Positions 14,821-23,532 of a stretch of DNA of 29,403 nt are shown in pieces (within the stretch, counting starts at the first letter, position 1; each line of letters opens with the position of its first letter). The stretch lies in contig CAZAYB010000007.1 of the NCBI GenBank assembly GCA_964489215.1, positions 1 to 29,403 of the forward strand, given 5' to 3'. The notes under the pieces were generated by a model, which saw only the letters and a list, made by a program, of their open reading frames with translations, made no database searches and was not told the DNA's origin. The translations under genes were made by a program, and so were the position numbers. This DNA is from CAZAYB01 sp964489215. GTDB lineage: Bacteria > Planctomycetota > Phycisphaerae > Sedimentisphaerales > Anaerohalosphaeraceae.

Positions 14821-16237
14821 CTGATTTCCCCCTGTTTACAAAGCCAAGTGAAAGAACCGCCTCACTGCTTGTAAGATGGTCGTATTCCTTTTCGCTGCAC
14901 AACCCCTCTGATGTCAGAATATCCTTTATGGTTCTGTTCTGGTTTGCTGCCTTTTTAGCTGTTTCGGCGCATTTATCATAGCCCAGCTTATTCACAAAAG
15001 CAGTTATAACCGCAGTGGCGTTGTCAACATTTTCTCTGCACCTGTTCTTGTCTGCGCAGATGCCCTCAACAAGACCGCTGCGAAATTTGCTGACTGCATA
15101 TATCAGCTCATCTATCATGCAAAGCAGATTATGAGCGATGCCAGGCAAAAAGGCATTAAGCTCAAGTTGTCCGCTGCACGCTGACAGGGTTATAGCGCTA
15201 TCCCTGCTTATAGCCTGGATAGCTGCCAGACCTGCCATCTCTGCTATCACAGGATTTACCTTGCCCGGCATTATTGACGACCCGGGCTGAACGGCCGGTA
15301 ATCGAATTTCTGCAAACCCTGCCTTTGGTCCGCTCGAAAGCAAACGGATATCGGAAGATATCTTGAAAAGATTAGATGCCAGTGTCTTGAGAAATCCGCT
15401 TACCTCAACTATTTCATCACAGTTTTGAGTTGCGGATATTAAATTTTCCGCCCGGGCCAAAGGAAGATTAGTTATCTGCCGGAGTTTTTCCGATGCGAGA
15501 AATATATATTTTCTGTCTGCGCCTGTCCCCGTACCTACTGCTGTTCCCCCGAGATTTATCACCCTCAATCTTTCCCTGCATTTGGAAAGACGCCACCTGT
15601 CCCTCGAAAACGCTTCTGCATAAGCACCCATCTCCCGCCCAAGGGTGACCAGAACCGCGTCATTGAGCTGAGATCTGCCCAGCTTTACAATGTCCGCAAA
15701 CTCTTTTTCTTTGTGCTGAAACGCATTGACAAGTTCGCTTACAGTCTCCTCAAGTTCGTCGCAGGCAAAGATCGCCGAAACTCTAAGAGCAGTCGGATAA
15801 GTGTCGTTAGTTGACTGATGAAGATTGACATGTCCAAGAGGACTTATTTTTTTATAATCCCCCTTGCTTTCTCCCAGCAGTTCCAGTGCCCGATTGGCGA
15901 TCAGCTCATTGACATACATATTCGTACTTGTACCCGCACCGCCCTGAAGAGCAGCTGGGGCAAATTCACAGGCAAGCTTTCCTGCTGAAAGCTCCCGGCA
16001 AGCCGATACAATAGCCCCGCTTAAATCTTTTGGTATGTAACCAAGTTCACTGTTGGCCTGGCAGCAAGCCTGTTTTACCAGGCCAAACCCCTGCAAAAGT
16101 CTTTGATGAACACGCCCTCCGACAGAACCGAAATTTTCATAAGCACGAAAGCCGCTTATTCCGCACAGAGAGTCTGACCTGATCGACATTTCTCCTAAAG
16201 AATCAACTTCAGTTCTTTCCGGACTTTCGCCGTGCAT
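14804..16237 (-). CDS. Aspartase/fumarase superfamily lyase (probable aspartate ammonia-lyase)
   Basis: A 477-residue lyase of the aspartase/fumarase superfamily. The three signatures are present: GGAGTSTNMYVNELIANRALE, HQSTNDTYPTALRV and the catalytic loop GSSIMPGKVNPVIAEMAG. The N-terminal pattern (TEVDSLGEMSIRSD...FRAYENF) and GRSQLNDAV fit aspartase better than fumarase; aspartase would make fumarate and ammonium from aspartate. It lies inside the hydrogenase maturation genes, 85 bases after a receiver gene and overlapping hydF by 17 bases. I chose ATG 16237 over GTG 16246 because AGGTG, formed partly by that GTG, sits 6 bases before the ATG. A link to ammonium supply for the H-cluster bridge is inference. 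Related genes occur in other hyd maturation clusters, as far as I recall. Confidence 0.85.
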   Translation of the reverse strand: MHGESPERTEVDSLGEMSIRSDSLCGISGFRAYENFGSVGGRVHQRLLQGFGLVKQACCQANSELGYIPKDLSGAIVSACRELSAGKLACEFAPAALQGGAGTSTNMYVNELIANRALELLGESKGDYKKISPLGHVNLHQSTNDTYPTALRVSAIFACDELEETVSELVNAFQHKEKEFADIVKLGRSQLNDAVLVTLGREMGAYAEAFSRDRWRLSKCRERLRVINLGGTAVGTGTGADRKYIFLASEKLRQITNLPLARAENLISATQNCDEIVEVSGFLKTLASNLFKISSDIRLLSSGPKAGFAEIRLPAVQPGSSIMPGKVNPVIAEMAGLAAIQAISRDSAITLSACSGQLELNAFLPGIAHNLLCMIDELIYAVSKFRSGLVEGICADKNRCRENVDNATAVITAFVNKLGYDKCAETAKKAANQNRTIKDILTSEGLCSEKEYDHLTSSEAVLSLGFVNRGKSDAKNT

Positions 16238-16331
16238 TAAAATCACCTGTTATTTTAATTTTACATTAACTGTACCCACTGCTTAAGCGCAGAATTATAC
16301 GCAATGGTAAACATGATAAACTATGCATAGC

Positions 16332-16712
16332 TTATATATACTTCTCTATCGCTTTTAACAGAACATTCGGGGTGACCGGCTTTTCGATGAACTCTTTTAC
16401 CGGCAGATTTTCATCATCAGGCTCGAAAGCAAAAGGCAAATTCATCTCCTTACGGATACCGCTTAACATAATAATTGGAATATTGCTTAACTTGCCGTCA
16501 GCTTTTATCCGCTTGGCTGCATCAAAGCCTTCCGTATTAGTCGTCATCATCACATCGAGCAGTATGATGTCAGGCTTATGTTCATGAGCCATTAAAATAC
16601 CTTTCTCTCCGTCAGATGCATTAACTACTTCATAGCCTTTTGCGTCAAGAAGATTGCTGATTGCCTCAACAAACTCCGCATCATCATCGATCATCAAAAC
16701 TTTTTTCGACAC
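16332..16712 (-). CDS. Stand-alone response regulator receiver (first in hyd operon)
   Basis: A 126-residue single REC domain: IDDDAEF (8-14), phospho-acceptor Asp53 (IILLDVMM), Ser switch (IMLSGI) and Lys in FIEKPV. No output domain. There is a short insertion before the Lys motif (about residues 90-105, rich in Asp/Glu/Pro), which could be a specificity surface. It lies 29 bases after hydE and 85-95 bases before the aspartase gene. Together with the second lone receiver and the Cache kinase it makes a private phosphorelay set inside the hydrogenase operon; partners are not demonstrated. Confidence 0.9.
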   Translation of the reverse strand: MSKKVLMIDDDAEFVEAISNLLDAKGYEVVNASDGEKGILMAHEHKPDIILLDVMMTTNTEGFDAAKRIKADGKLSNIPIIMLSGIRKEMNLPFAFEPDDENLPVKEFIEKPVTPNVLLKAIEKYI

Positions 16713-16741
16713 TTTCTAATCCTCACTAATTAATTATAAAT

Positions 16742-17806
16742 TTAACATTTTAGCGTATCTTTACATTTAAGCGAATCACCCCTGGAATAATCAACATACC
16801 TGCCTATCGTTCCAGCTGTTTCCTCCAGATTCTGTATCACTTTTTCAGCCTGAACATAACCGAATTTGCCCGGATACAGTTCATAGTTTTGCCTGTATTT
16901 ATCAGGTGTAAAATTGGGCATTATTACATTTGCCCCCGCTTTGAGTGCTTTTTGAGTGGCCTGTTTAGTTCCCAGAACATCAACTGCTGTAGTAGCGGGT
17001 AAATGACAGTTGCCGGTAACTATTCTTGTAACTGCCAGCATCTTTAACGCAAGCCCGATATTGCCGTCCGCAGACTTTGCCATTGCCGTAGCCTCATGCC
17101 GAATAAACACCCCTATGCCTATCATGTCGAACTGCTTGTGATGATAAAACATAGCATCATCTGCAAGCGGTTTTGTGTCATCACCTGCCAGCCCGACAAG
17201 ACTGCCGCAGCCAACCTGATAATTCAGTTCAGATAAAAATCCCAGGCATTCCATTCTTTTTTCATAACTCATGCCCGGATGAAGTTTCCCATAAAGATTC
17301 CTGTCAGTCGTTTCAATTTTGAGCAGATACCGATCAGCCCCTGCCTGTTTCCAGCATTTATAATCTTCCCAGCTTCTTTCACCGACACTTAAAGTAACCG
17401 CCATATCATACTTGCTTTTAATATCATTGATTACCTCTGCCGGAAATTCCGTCGGCATTTCCTTATCTTCACCGCCCTGCAAAACAATCGTCCTTAGTCC
17501 CGCGCTGTATATACGGTCCGCCGCTTCAAGTATCTCCGTTTTGCTCATCCTGTACCGCTTGAGTGATTTATTGTATCTCGATATCCCGCAGTAAGCACAA
17601 CTGTTATTGCAGATGTTCGTAAATTCAACCAGGCCCCGCAGCAGAATCCCGTCTCCGCAATTTGTGCGTCGAATTTTGTCCGCATATTCAAACAAAATAT
17701 CTCGCTCTGAGCCTTCTGTGTCCAGCAGATACCTGACATCATCATAGCCGGGCACTGATGAAGCTTCAAATTGCTCAAAAATAAGTTCTGCTCTGCTTAG
17801 GGCCAT
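16742..17806 (-). CDS. hydE: [FeFe]-hydrogenase maturation radical SAM enzyme HydE
   Basis: A 354-residue radical SAM enzyme that processes the Fe(CO)2(CN)cysteinate synthon made by HydG on the way to the diiron site. The SAM-cluster motif CxxxCxxC is Cys66, Cys70, Cys73 (TNICNNSCAYCGI). Other family marks: VLQGGED (SAM-binding GGE-type motif), VGCGSLVGLAGD, IGIGVFIRHEAT and VIMPNFTP. The extra C-terminal cysteines that bind a second cluster in some HydE proteins are not seen at the expected place; only a tail CKDTLKC is present. The start ATG abuts the hydC stop with no gap. Confidence 0.97.
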   Translation of the reverse strand: MALSRAELIFEQFEASSVPGYDDVRYLLDTEGSERDILFEYADKIRRTNCGDGILLRGLVEFTNICNNSCAYCGISRYNKSLKRYRMSKTEILEAADRIYSAGLRTIVLQGGEDKEMPTEFPAEVINDIKSKYDMAVTLSVGERSWEDYKCWKQAGADRYLLKIETTDRNLYGKLHPGMSYEKRMECLGFLSELNYQVGCGSLVGLAGDDTKPLADDAMFYHHKQFDMIGIGVFIRHEATAMAKSADGNIGLALKMLAVTRIVTGNCHLPATTAVDVLGTKQATQKALKAGANVIMPNFTPDKYRQNYELYPGKFGYVQAEKVIQNLEETAGTIGRYVDYSRGDSLKCKDTLKC

Positions 17807-18307
17807 TTACTTTCCTGCCAGTTCCTGTTTACGAATATCCCTGATAATTTTCACAATTTTTTCCGGGGTAAGATCACCGTAAATTTTCTCGTCTATCATT
17901 ACAACAGGCGCAAGTCCGCACGCACCGAGACATCGTGCCCCTTCAAGACCAAACATTCCGTCTTCTGTTACCTCGCCTACATCTATCTTAAGCTCATCCT
18001 TAAGAGCGTCCATAACCGCCCCTGCCCCTTTAACATAGCAGGCAGTACCCAAACAAACGCTTATCACATGCCTGCCGGGCTTTTCAAGATTGAAATAATG
18101 ATAGAATGTAGCAACTCCCCAGATATGAGCGGTAGGTATATTCATCTGCTCGGAAATAAGGTCCATTACATCACGGGAAAGAAAACCGAAAAGCTGCTGG
18201 GTCTTGTGCAAAACCGCTATCAGATAAGACTCGGTATGCTTTTTATCCTTGACTTGCTCGATATAATTTTTCAATTCTTCAATTTTACTTTGTTCTGTAG
18301 CCTGCAT
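17807..18307 (-). CDS. hydC: Bifurcating hydrogenase subunit HydC (NuoE-like [2Fe-2S])
   Basis: A 166-residue NuoE/HoxE-type thioredoxin-fold [2Fe-2S] subunit. An N-terminal helical domain (about 1-75, with YLIAVLHKTQQLFGFLS) precedes the ferredoxin domain with four ligands: CLGTAC (Cx4C) and, about 40 residues later, CLGACG (Cx3C). It should form the HydABC trimer and relay electrons near the flavin of HydB. It sits between hydG (66 bases) and hydE (0 bases), so the structural subunits are split by a maturase gene. ATG 18307. Confidence 0.93.
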   Translation of the reverse strand: MQATEQSKIEELKNYIEQVKDKKHTESYLIAVLHKTQQLFGFLSRDVMDLISEQMNIPTAHIWGVATFYHYFNLEKPGRHVISVCLGTACYVKGAGAVMDALKDELKIDVGEVTEDGMFGLEGARCLGACGLAPVVMIDEKIYGDLTPEKIVKIIRDIRKQELAGK

Positions 18308-18373
18308 TATGTTTCCTTGTCAACTTACAAATTAGAATTTATTGTTTTTCTGAAACTTTTCTGATAAACTCCT

Positions 18374-19885
18374 TTAAAAGTAAAGGTCGCGTTCACCTTT
18401 TTCTGTTCGATTGTAATAATCCATGAAATTCTCAAAAACAGACGGCATCTGCTCCCGGATTTCCGATATCTCTTTTTCTACTACTTTTTCACCTGCCTGC
18501 CGTGTCTGCTCGCTTGCAAAATCATCAAGCCATTCCCGGAAGGTTATCACCGCGTTTAACTTGCAGAACTTTCCTTCTGTACCATCCTTAAGCAGTCCCA
18601 TTATACATTCACCGGTTCTTCCGCATCTGTAACCTGCGGTGCAAAACGACGTAATATACCCGTCATTAGCCAAATCGCCAATTAGCTCATCGAGACTTCT
18701 TGTATCCCCAAGCATAAACTGCTGTTTTTCTCCGTGCTGTCTGCTGTCGTGTTCGGCATAACCGCCTATCCCGATACAGCTGGAGGCATCGGTCTGGGTG
18801 CACCCAAGTTTGATAAATTTATCACGAATATCTTTACTTTCCCTTGCTGTTATAATCATACCGGTATGCGGTATCGCAAGACGAATTACAGTTACAAGCC
18901 TGCGAAAATCATCATCGCTGACATGATTGGTATTATCTGCCGTAAAAGGCGTGTTATGTGCAGGCTCAAGCCTGGGAAATGATACGGTATGCGGGCCGAT
19001 TGAAAATTTCTTCTCCAGATCTAAAGCATGGCTCACAAGTGCCATAACTTCATACCGCCAGTCACCAAGACCGAAAAGGGCTCCTATGCCGACATCGTCA
19101 ACACCTGCTTCCATCGCCCGGTGCATCGAGTAAAGCCGCCAAAGGTAATTGCTTTTGATAGTATTTGAGGGATGAACCATGCTGTAAAGTTCTCTGTCGT
19201 AAGTTTCCTGGAAAACCTGGAAAGTCCCTATGCCGACTTCATGCAGTTTTTTAAGCTCATCAATCTGAAGTGGTGCTGCATTAACATTAACCCTTCGTAT
19301 CGAGCCGTAACCTTTTCTGGTTTTGCACTTTACCTTATATATGGCACTAATTGTCTCTGCCATATAATCAACACCGCTCGATGGATGTTCACCGTAAACT
19401 ACGATCAGCCTTTTATGACCTATATCACCTGCCAGCACTTTAGTTTCTTCGATTACTTCATCAACTTCAAGCCGGCGCCTTCCTGCCTGGTTGTTATCAC
19501 ATCTGAATCCGCAGTAAAGGCAGTTGTTCACGCACAGATTGCTAAGATAAAGCGGAGCGAAAGTTACTATACGGTTATCATAAACCTTTTTCTTGATCTT
19601 TAATGCAGCTTCTTCCATCTCATGCAGCATTTGCGGATCGGTAACATTCAAAAGCGCCGCCGTTTCAAAAAGATCGAGCGTTTCTATACTCATCGCTTTT
19701 GCAATGATATCTCTTACTTGCCTGGGACCCGGCTCTTTTTGCAAAGCCAGCCCGGACCGTATAGCTTCATCATCAATAAAGCTTTTGCCGTCTTTGTCAA
19801 GATACCTGAGAATCTGGTCCTCGATTATCCGCTGTGCCGACCATTTATCGCTGCACCTGATATTATTTTCAGTTATTGTCCCCAT
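18374..19885 (-). CDS. hydG: [FeFe]-hydrogenase maturation radical SAM tyrosine lyase HydG
   Basis: A 503-residue enzyme that cleaves tyrosine to p-cresol and dehydroglycine, yielding the CO and CN ligands as an Fe(CO)2(CN) synthon. The SAM-cluster CxxxCxxC lies at about residues 118-125 (NLCVNNCLYCGF). The C-terminal auxiliary-cluster motif CxxxxxxxC...C is replaced here by the normal HydG arrangement, YRCGRTGEC followed by KFCKLNA about 13 residues later. ThiH-like barrel elements include VYGEHP and GIGALFGLGDWRYE. I place the start at ATG 19885 (GTGAG 8 bases upstream); GTG at 19894 is in frame and would add three residues. It is 16 bases downstream of hydA. Confidence 0.96.
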   Translation of the reverse strand: MGTITENNIRCSDKWSAQRIIEDQILRYLDKDGKSFIDDEAIRSGLALQKEPGPRQVRDIIAKAMSIETLDLFETAALLNVTDPQMLHEMEEAALKIKKKVYDNRIVTFAPLYLSNLCVNNCLYCGFRCDNNQAGRRRLEVDEVIEETKVLAGDIGHKRLIVVYGEHPSSGVDYMAETISAIYKVKCKTRKGYGSIRRVNVNAAPLQIDELKKLHEVGIGTFQVFQETYDRELYSMVHPSNTIKSNYLWRLYSMHRAMEAGVDDVGIGALFGLGDWRYEVMALVSHALDLEKKFSIGPHTVSFPRLEPAHNTPFTADNTNHVSDDDFRRLVTVIRLAIPHTGMIITARESKDIRDKFIKLGCTQTDASSCIGIGGYAEHDSRQHGEKQQFMLGDTRSLDELIGDLANDGYITSFCTAGYRCGRTGECIMGLLKDGTEGKFCKLNAVITFREWLDDFASEQTRQAGEKVVEKEISEIREQMPSVFENFMDYYNRTEKGERDLYF

Positions 19886-19901
19886 AATATACACTCACAA
19901 T

Positions 19902-21680
19902 TTAAACTGTGGTTTTATCAACCTTGGATATTATACCAGCAGGGGCCTTAGCCTTGTAATGCGTATGCAGAAGTTTATGACTTTTCTCGCTCAACGGCCT
20001 GCCAAGATATTCCTTGTAAAGACGCTGGATGTCAGGGTTCTCATGACTTCTGCGAATCGTCTTGCCCCTGTCGCTGCTGTAAAGAGCCTCTGCTCTTTTA
20101 CGCAGGCTGTCCTCATCAAGCGGAATGGTGTTAGCGGTAGCATAAGGCTGACCTCCGCCGCCTATACATCCGCCGGGACAACCCATTATCTCAACAAAAT
20201 GGTACCTTTCGGGGTCTTCACGCACTATGGTGAGCAGTTTATGGGCGTTACCAAGGCCATGGGCAACCGCCACCCGAATCTCCTGGCCGTCCATAACAAG
20301 ACTGCCCTCTTTTATTCCCTTAAGTCCGCGTATATTTTCAACCTCGATATCTATCAGGGTTTCTCCTGTGTAGAGTTCATAAGCGGTCCTTATAGCCGCT
20401 TCCATTACACCACCGGTAACCCCGAATATCGTTCCCGCTCCGGAGCTCATTCCAAGCGGTGTGTCAGGTTTCTCTGGTTCTATATTGACAAAGTCTATTC
20501 CCGCAGATTTAATCATCCATGCTATCTCACGGGTAGTAACAACAATATCTGTTGCAGCTGTGCCGTTTATCTGAAGCTCCGGCCTGGCTGCCTCGTACTT
20601 CTTTGCGGTACAGCACATGACCGCCGAGCTGATTATCTTTTCAGGATCAACGTTGATCTTTTCCGCAAAGTAAGTCTTAATCAAAGAGCTCGCCATAGAC
20701 ATCGGACTCTTACATGTAGAAATGTTAGGTATAAGGTCAGGATAAAACTGTTCCATGCACTTCATCCAGGCACTGGAACAGGATGTTATCATCGGAAGCG
20801 GTCCTTTGTTCTGGATTCTTTCAAGAAACTCGCTGCCTTCTTCCATTATCGTAAGATCAGCCGCGAACTGAGTATCGAACACATAATCGAAACCAAGTTT
20901 TCTAAGCGATGCGAAAAGCTCACCTTCAAGATTCTTACCCGCCTCGAGATTAAAAGCTTCCCCGATAGCTGCCCTTACAGAAGGCGCAATCTGGGCTACC
21001 GTGATATAATCCTTATCGTTAAGCCTTTCAAAAAGCTCCTGGGTATAACTTTTCTCTACAAAACTCGCCGTCGGACATACATTAATGCACTGACCGCAGG
21101 TAGTGCATACGCTTTCTGAAAACGGCATATTATAAGCGGGCATTACAACTGTCTTAAAGCCTCTGTGTGCCTGGCCAAGAGCAGTTACCTTCTGGACCTC
21201 AGAACACATACGAACGCATCGCCCGCAAAGAATACATTTATCAGGATTACGAACTACAGAAGGAGAAGAAAGATCCTCCTCGTAACTCTTACGCTCACCT
21301 TCAAAATGTCGCTTGCGAATACCCATCGCGTAAGCAAGCCTTTGAAGCTCACAGTTGCCGTCACGCTCACAAGTATGACAGTCCTGTGGATGGTTATCAA
21401 GCAAAAGCTCTACAATATCACGTCTTGCTCTGCGGATTCCAGCGGTATTGGTATGAATCTTCATACCGTCACTGACTGGAAACGCACAACTGGCGACATA
21501 ATTTTTTGAACCTTCAACTTCTACTATGCAAACCCTGCAGGCACCTTCTATGGAAAGCTTGGGATGATAGCAAAGCCGGGGTATATGAAAACCAAGTTTA
21601 TCAGCGGCCTGCATGATTGTCTGGCCGGAATCTACTTTATATTCCTTATTATTGATATGTATCGAAATCTGTTCACTCAT
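19902..21680 (-). CDS. hydA: [FeFe]-hydrogenase catalytic subunit HydA (trimeric bifurcating type), unusual H-cluster motifs
   Basis: A 592-residue H2-producing/oxidising subunit. Order: plant-type [2Fe-2S] (Cys37, 48, 51, 65); His97-Cys101-Cys104-Cys110 [4Fe-4S]; two ferredoxin clusters (CILCGRCVRMC, CTTCGQCINVC); H-domain; C-terminal small-subunit domain (about 530-585). H-cluster signatures are L1 TSCSSAW (299-305), L2 MCCTAKKYE (355-363) and L3 EIMGCPGGC (Cys501, Cys505). By constant offset (+2) to the C. pasteurianum enzyme, proton-path residues Cys301, Glu281, Glu284 and Ser321 are kept, but the [4Fe-4S] ligand expected at 302 is Ser and the usual Pro at 356 is Cys. Cys357, 501 and 505 are present. 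With HydB and HydC it should couple NADH and reduced ferredoxin to H2. AGGA precedes ATG 21680; hydB ends 10 bases before. Confidence 0.96.
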   Translation of the reverse strand: MSEQISIHINNKEYKVDSGQTIMQAADKLGFHIPRLCYHPKLSIEGACRVCIVEVEGSKNYVASCAFPVSDGMKIHTNTAGIRRARRDIVELLLDNHPQDCHTCERDGNCELQRLAYAMGIRKRHFEGERKSYEEDLSSPSVVRNPDKCILCGRCVRMCSEVQKVTALGQAHRGFKTVVMPAYNMPFSESVCTTCGQCINVCPTASFVEKSYTQELFERLNDKDYITVAQIAPSVRAAIGEAFNLEAGKNLEGELFASLRKLGFDYVFDTQFAADLTIMEEGSEFLERIQNKGPLPMITSCSSAWMKCMEQFYPDLIPNISTCKSPMSMASSLIKTYFAEKINVDPEKIISSAVMCCTAKKYEAARPELQINGTAATDIVVTTREIAWMIKSAGIDFVNIEPEKPDTPLGMSSGAGTIFGVTGGVMEAAIRTAYELYTGETLIDIEVENIRGLKGIKEGSLVMDGQEIRVAVAHGLGNAHKLLTIVREDPERYHFVEIMGCPGGCIGGGGQPYATANTIPLDEDSLRKRAEALYSSDRGKTIRRSHENPDIQRLYKEYLGRPLSEKSHKLLHTHYKAKAPAGIISKVDKTTV

Positions 21681-21690
21681 TTCTCTTTCC

Positions 21691-23481
21691 TTACGATTTA
21701 GTTATGGCATCGAACTTACATGTGTTATAACACATTCCGCACTTAATACATTTATCCTGATCTATCACGTGCATTTCCTTACGCTGACCGCTTATGGCAT
21801 CAACCGGACATACACGCTTACAAGCTCCGCAACCGACACACTTATCTATAATAAGATAAGTAGCAAGCTGCTTACACACACCTGCCCTGCACTTCTTATC
21901 ACGAATATGTTCCTCATATTCCTGGCGGAAGTTCTTGATAGTGCTTAAAACAGGATTGGGAGCACTTTGACCAAGCCCGCAAAGAGAAGACTTGATGATC
22001 ATTTCTCCAAGCCTTTCAAGCTTTTCAATGTCACCTTCCTTGCCTTTACCCTCTGTCAGTCTGGTAAGTATCTCAAGCATACGTTTGGTACCCTCCCGGC
22101 ATGGAGTGCACTTTCCGCAGGATTCATTCTGGGTAAACTCAAGGAAAAACTTGGCAATATCAACCATACATGAATCCTCGTCTATGACTATCATACCGCC
22201 GGAACCCATTATTGAACCTGCCTGTGCTAAATTTTCATAATCGATAGGCGTATCGATATATTCCTCAGGCAGACAGCCTCCGGAAGGTCCGCCCGTCTGG
22301 ATAGCCTTTAATTTCTTGCCTTCCAGCAGACCGCCGCCTATATCATATACTATTTCTCGAAGGGTAGTGCCCATGGGAACCTCGATAAGACCGGTGTTAA
22401 CCACCTTGCCTGCCAGTGCGAAAACCTTAGTGCCCTTGCTCTTGGCGGTTCCGACAGTACTGAACCATTTGCCGCCGTCCAGAATAACCACAGGGATATT
22501 GGACCATGTCTCGACATTGTTTATCAAAGTAGGCTTGCCGAACAAACCCTTCACCGAAGGATAAGGAGGCCTGGGCCTTGGCATACCCCTTGCCCCCTCT
22601 ATCGAATGAATCAAAGCCGTTTCTTCTCCGCATACAAAAGCACCTGCACCAAGACGAATCTCGAGATCGAAATTAAAATCACTGCCGAGAATATTTTCTC
22701 CAAGGAAACCGTTGTCGCGGGCATCTTTAATCGCCTTTTCTATTCGGCGAATGGCAAGCGGATATTCCGCACGAATATAAACTATACCTTTGCTTGCACC
22801 GATAGCATATCCGCCTATTATCATCCCTTCCACTATCGTATGAGGATCACCCTCAATAGCACTTCTGTCCATAAAAGCACCCGGGTCACCTTCGTCTGCG
22901 TTGCATATTACATATTTTTCTTCGGATTCTTCCGCAGCGGTAAACTGCCATTTAAGACCGGTCGGAAAACCTGCTCCCCCTCGGCCCCTCAGACCAGATT
23001 CCTTTACCATATTGACTACATCATCACTGCTCATATCCGTCAAAACCTTTGCAAGGGCCTCATAACCCCTGACAGAAAGATAATCGTCTATGCTCTCAGG
23101 GTCGATTATCCCGCAGTTACGTAAAGCTATCCGCATCTGCTTCTTAAAGAAATCACTGTCACCGAAAATCCTGAAGAACCTGTTAAACAGATGATCCTCC
23201 TGGACTATCAGCCGTGATACTTCCCTGCCGTTGACAAGATGTTCAGAAACGATTTCCTTCATATCATCCACACCGACATTGCCGTATATCGTATAACCGG
23301 GATTGACCACGACTACTGGCCCCTTGTCACACATACCAAGACAGCCGCTGAGACTGATCTTTACCTTGTCGTCAAGCGAATGTTCCTTAACCTGCTCGTC
23401 AAGAACTTTCCTCAGGTCATGGGTACCTTTTTGTATACAGCCGGTACCATCACACATTGTTACTATCAATTCATCCGACAC
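21691..23481 (-). CDS. hydB: Bifurcating hydrogenase flavin subunit HydB (NuoF-like)
   Basis: A 596-residue NAD(H)-binding flavoprotein of the HydABC complex. N-terminal thioredoxin-like [2Fe-2S] domain with MCDGTGC and SGCLGMC. NuoF core: FMN-binding GLRGRGGAGFPTGLKW, NADEGDPGAFMDR, GAGAYICGEE-like GAGAFVCGEETALI and the [4Fe-4S] motif ESCGKCTPCREG. C-terminal extension with two ferredoxin clusters, CVGCGACKRVCP and CIKCGMCYNTC, as in bifurcating hydrogenases such as that of Thermotoga. Start is GTG at 23481; the preceding minus-strand sequence has a purine-rich AAGGG site about 9 bases upstream. It lies 51 bases after the small [2Fe-2S] protein gene and 10 bases before hydA. Confidence 0.96.
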   Translation of the reverse strand: MSDELIVTMCDGTGCIQKGTHDLRKVLDEQVKEHSLDDKVKISLSGCLGMCDKGPVVVVNPGYTIYGNVGVDDMKEIVSEHLVNGREVSRLIVQEDHLFNRFFRIFGDSDFFKKQMRIALRNCGIIDPESIDDYLSVRGYEALAKVLTDMSSDDVVNMVKESGLRGRGGAGFPTGLKWQFTAAEESEEKYVICNADEGDPGAFMDRSAIEGDPHTIVEGMIIGGYAIGASKGIVYIRAEYPLAIRRIEKAIKDARDNGFLGENILGSDFNFDLEIRLGAGAFVCGEETALIHSIEGARGMPRPRPPYPSVKGLFGKPTLINNVETWSNIPVVILDGGKWFSTVGTAKSKGTKVFALAGKVVNTGLIEVPMGTTLREIVYDIGGGLLEGKKLKAIQTGGPSGGCLPEEYIDTPIDYENLAQAGSIMGSGGMIVIDEDSCMVDIAKFFLEFTQNESCGKCTPCREGTKRMLEILTRLTEGKGKEGDIEKLERLGEMIIKSSLCGLGQSAPNPVLSTIKNFRQEYEEHIRDKKCRAGVCKQLATYLIIDKCVGCGACKRVCPVDAISGQRKEMHVIDQDKCIKCGMCYNTCKFDAITKS

Positions 23482-23532
23482 TTTCTGTTTCCCTTCTGTA
23501 AAAACTGAGTAAAATTCAACTCCGCTGATTTT

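Noticed and set aside
19593..21119. A 508-codon open frame on the plus strand opposite hydA and the start of hydG
   Set aside because: It is fully antisense to well-supported genes, and its translation is low-complexity Arg/Ser/Tyr-rich with no family pattern. Codon bias of the real genes explains the open frame.
22606..23124. A 172-codon plus-strand frame opposite hydB
   Set aside because: Antisense shadow of hydB, with no ribosome site or recognisable motif.
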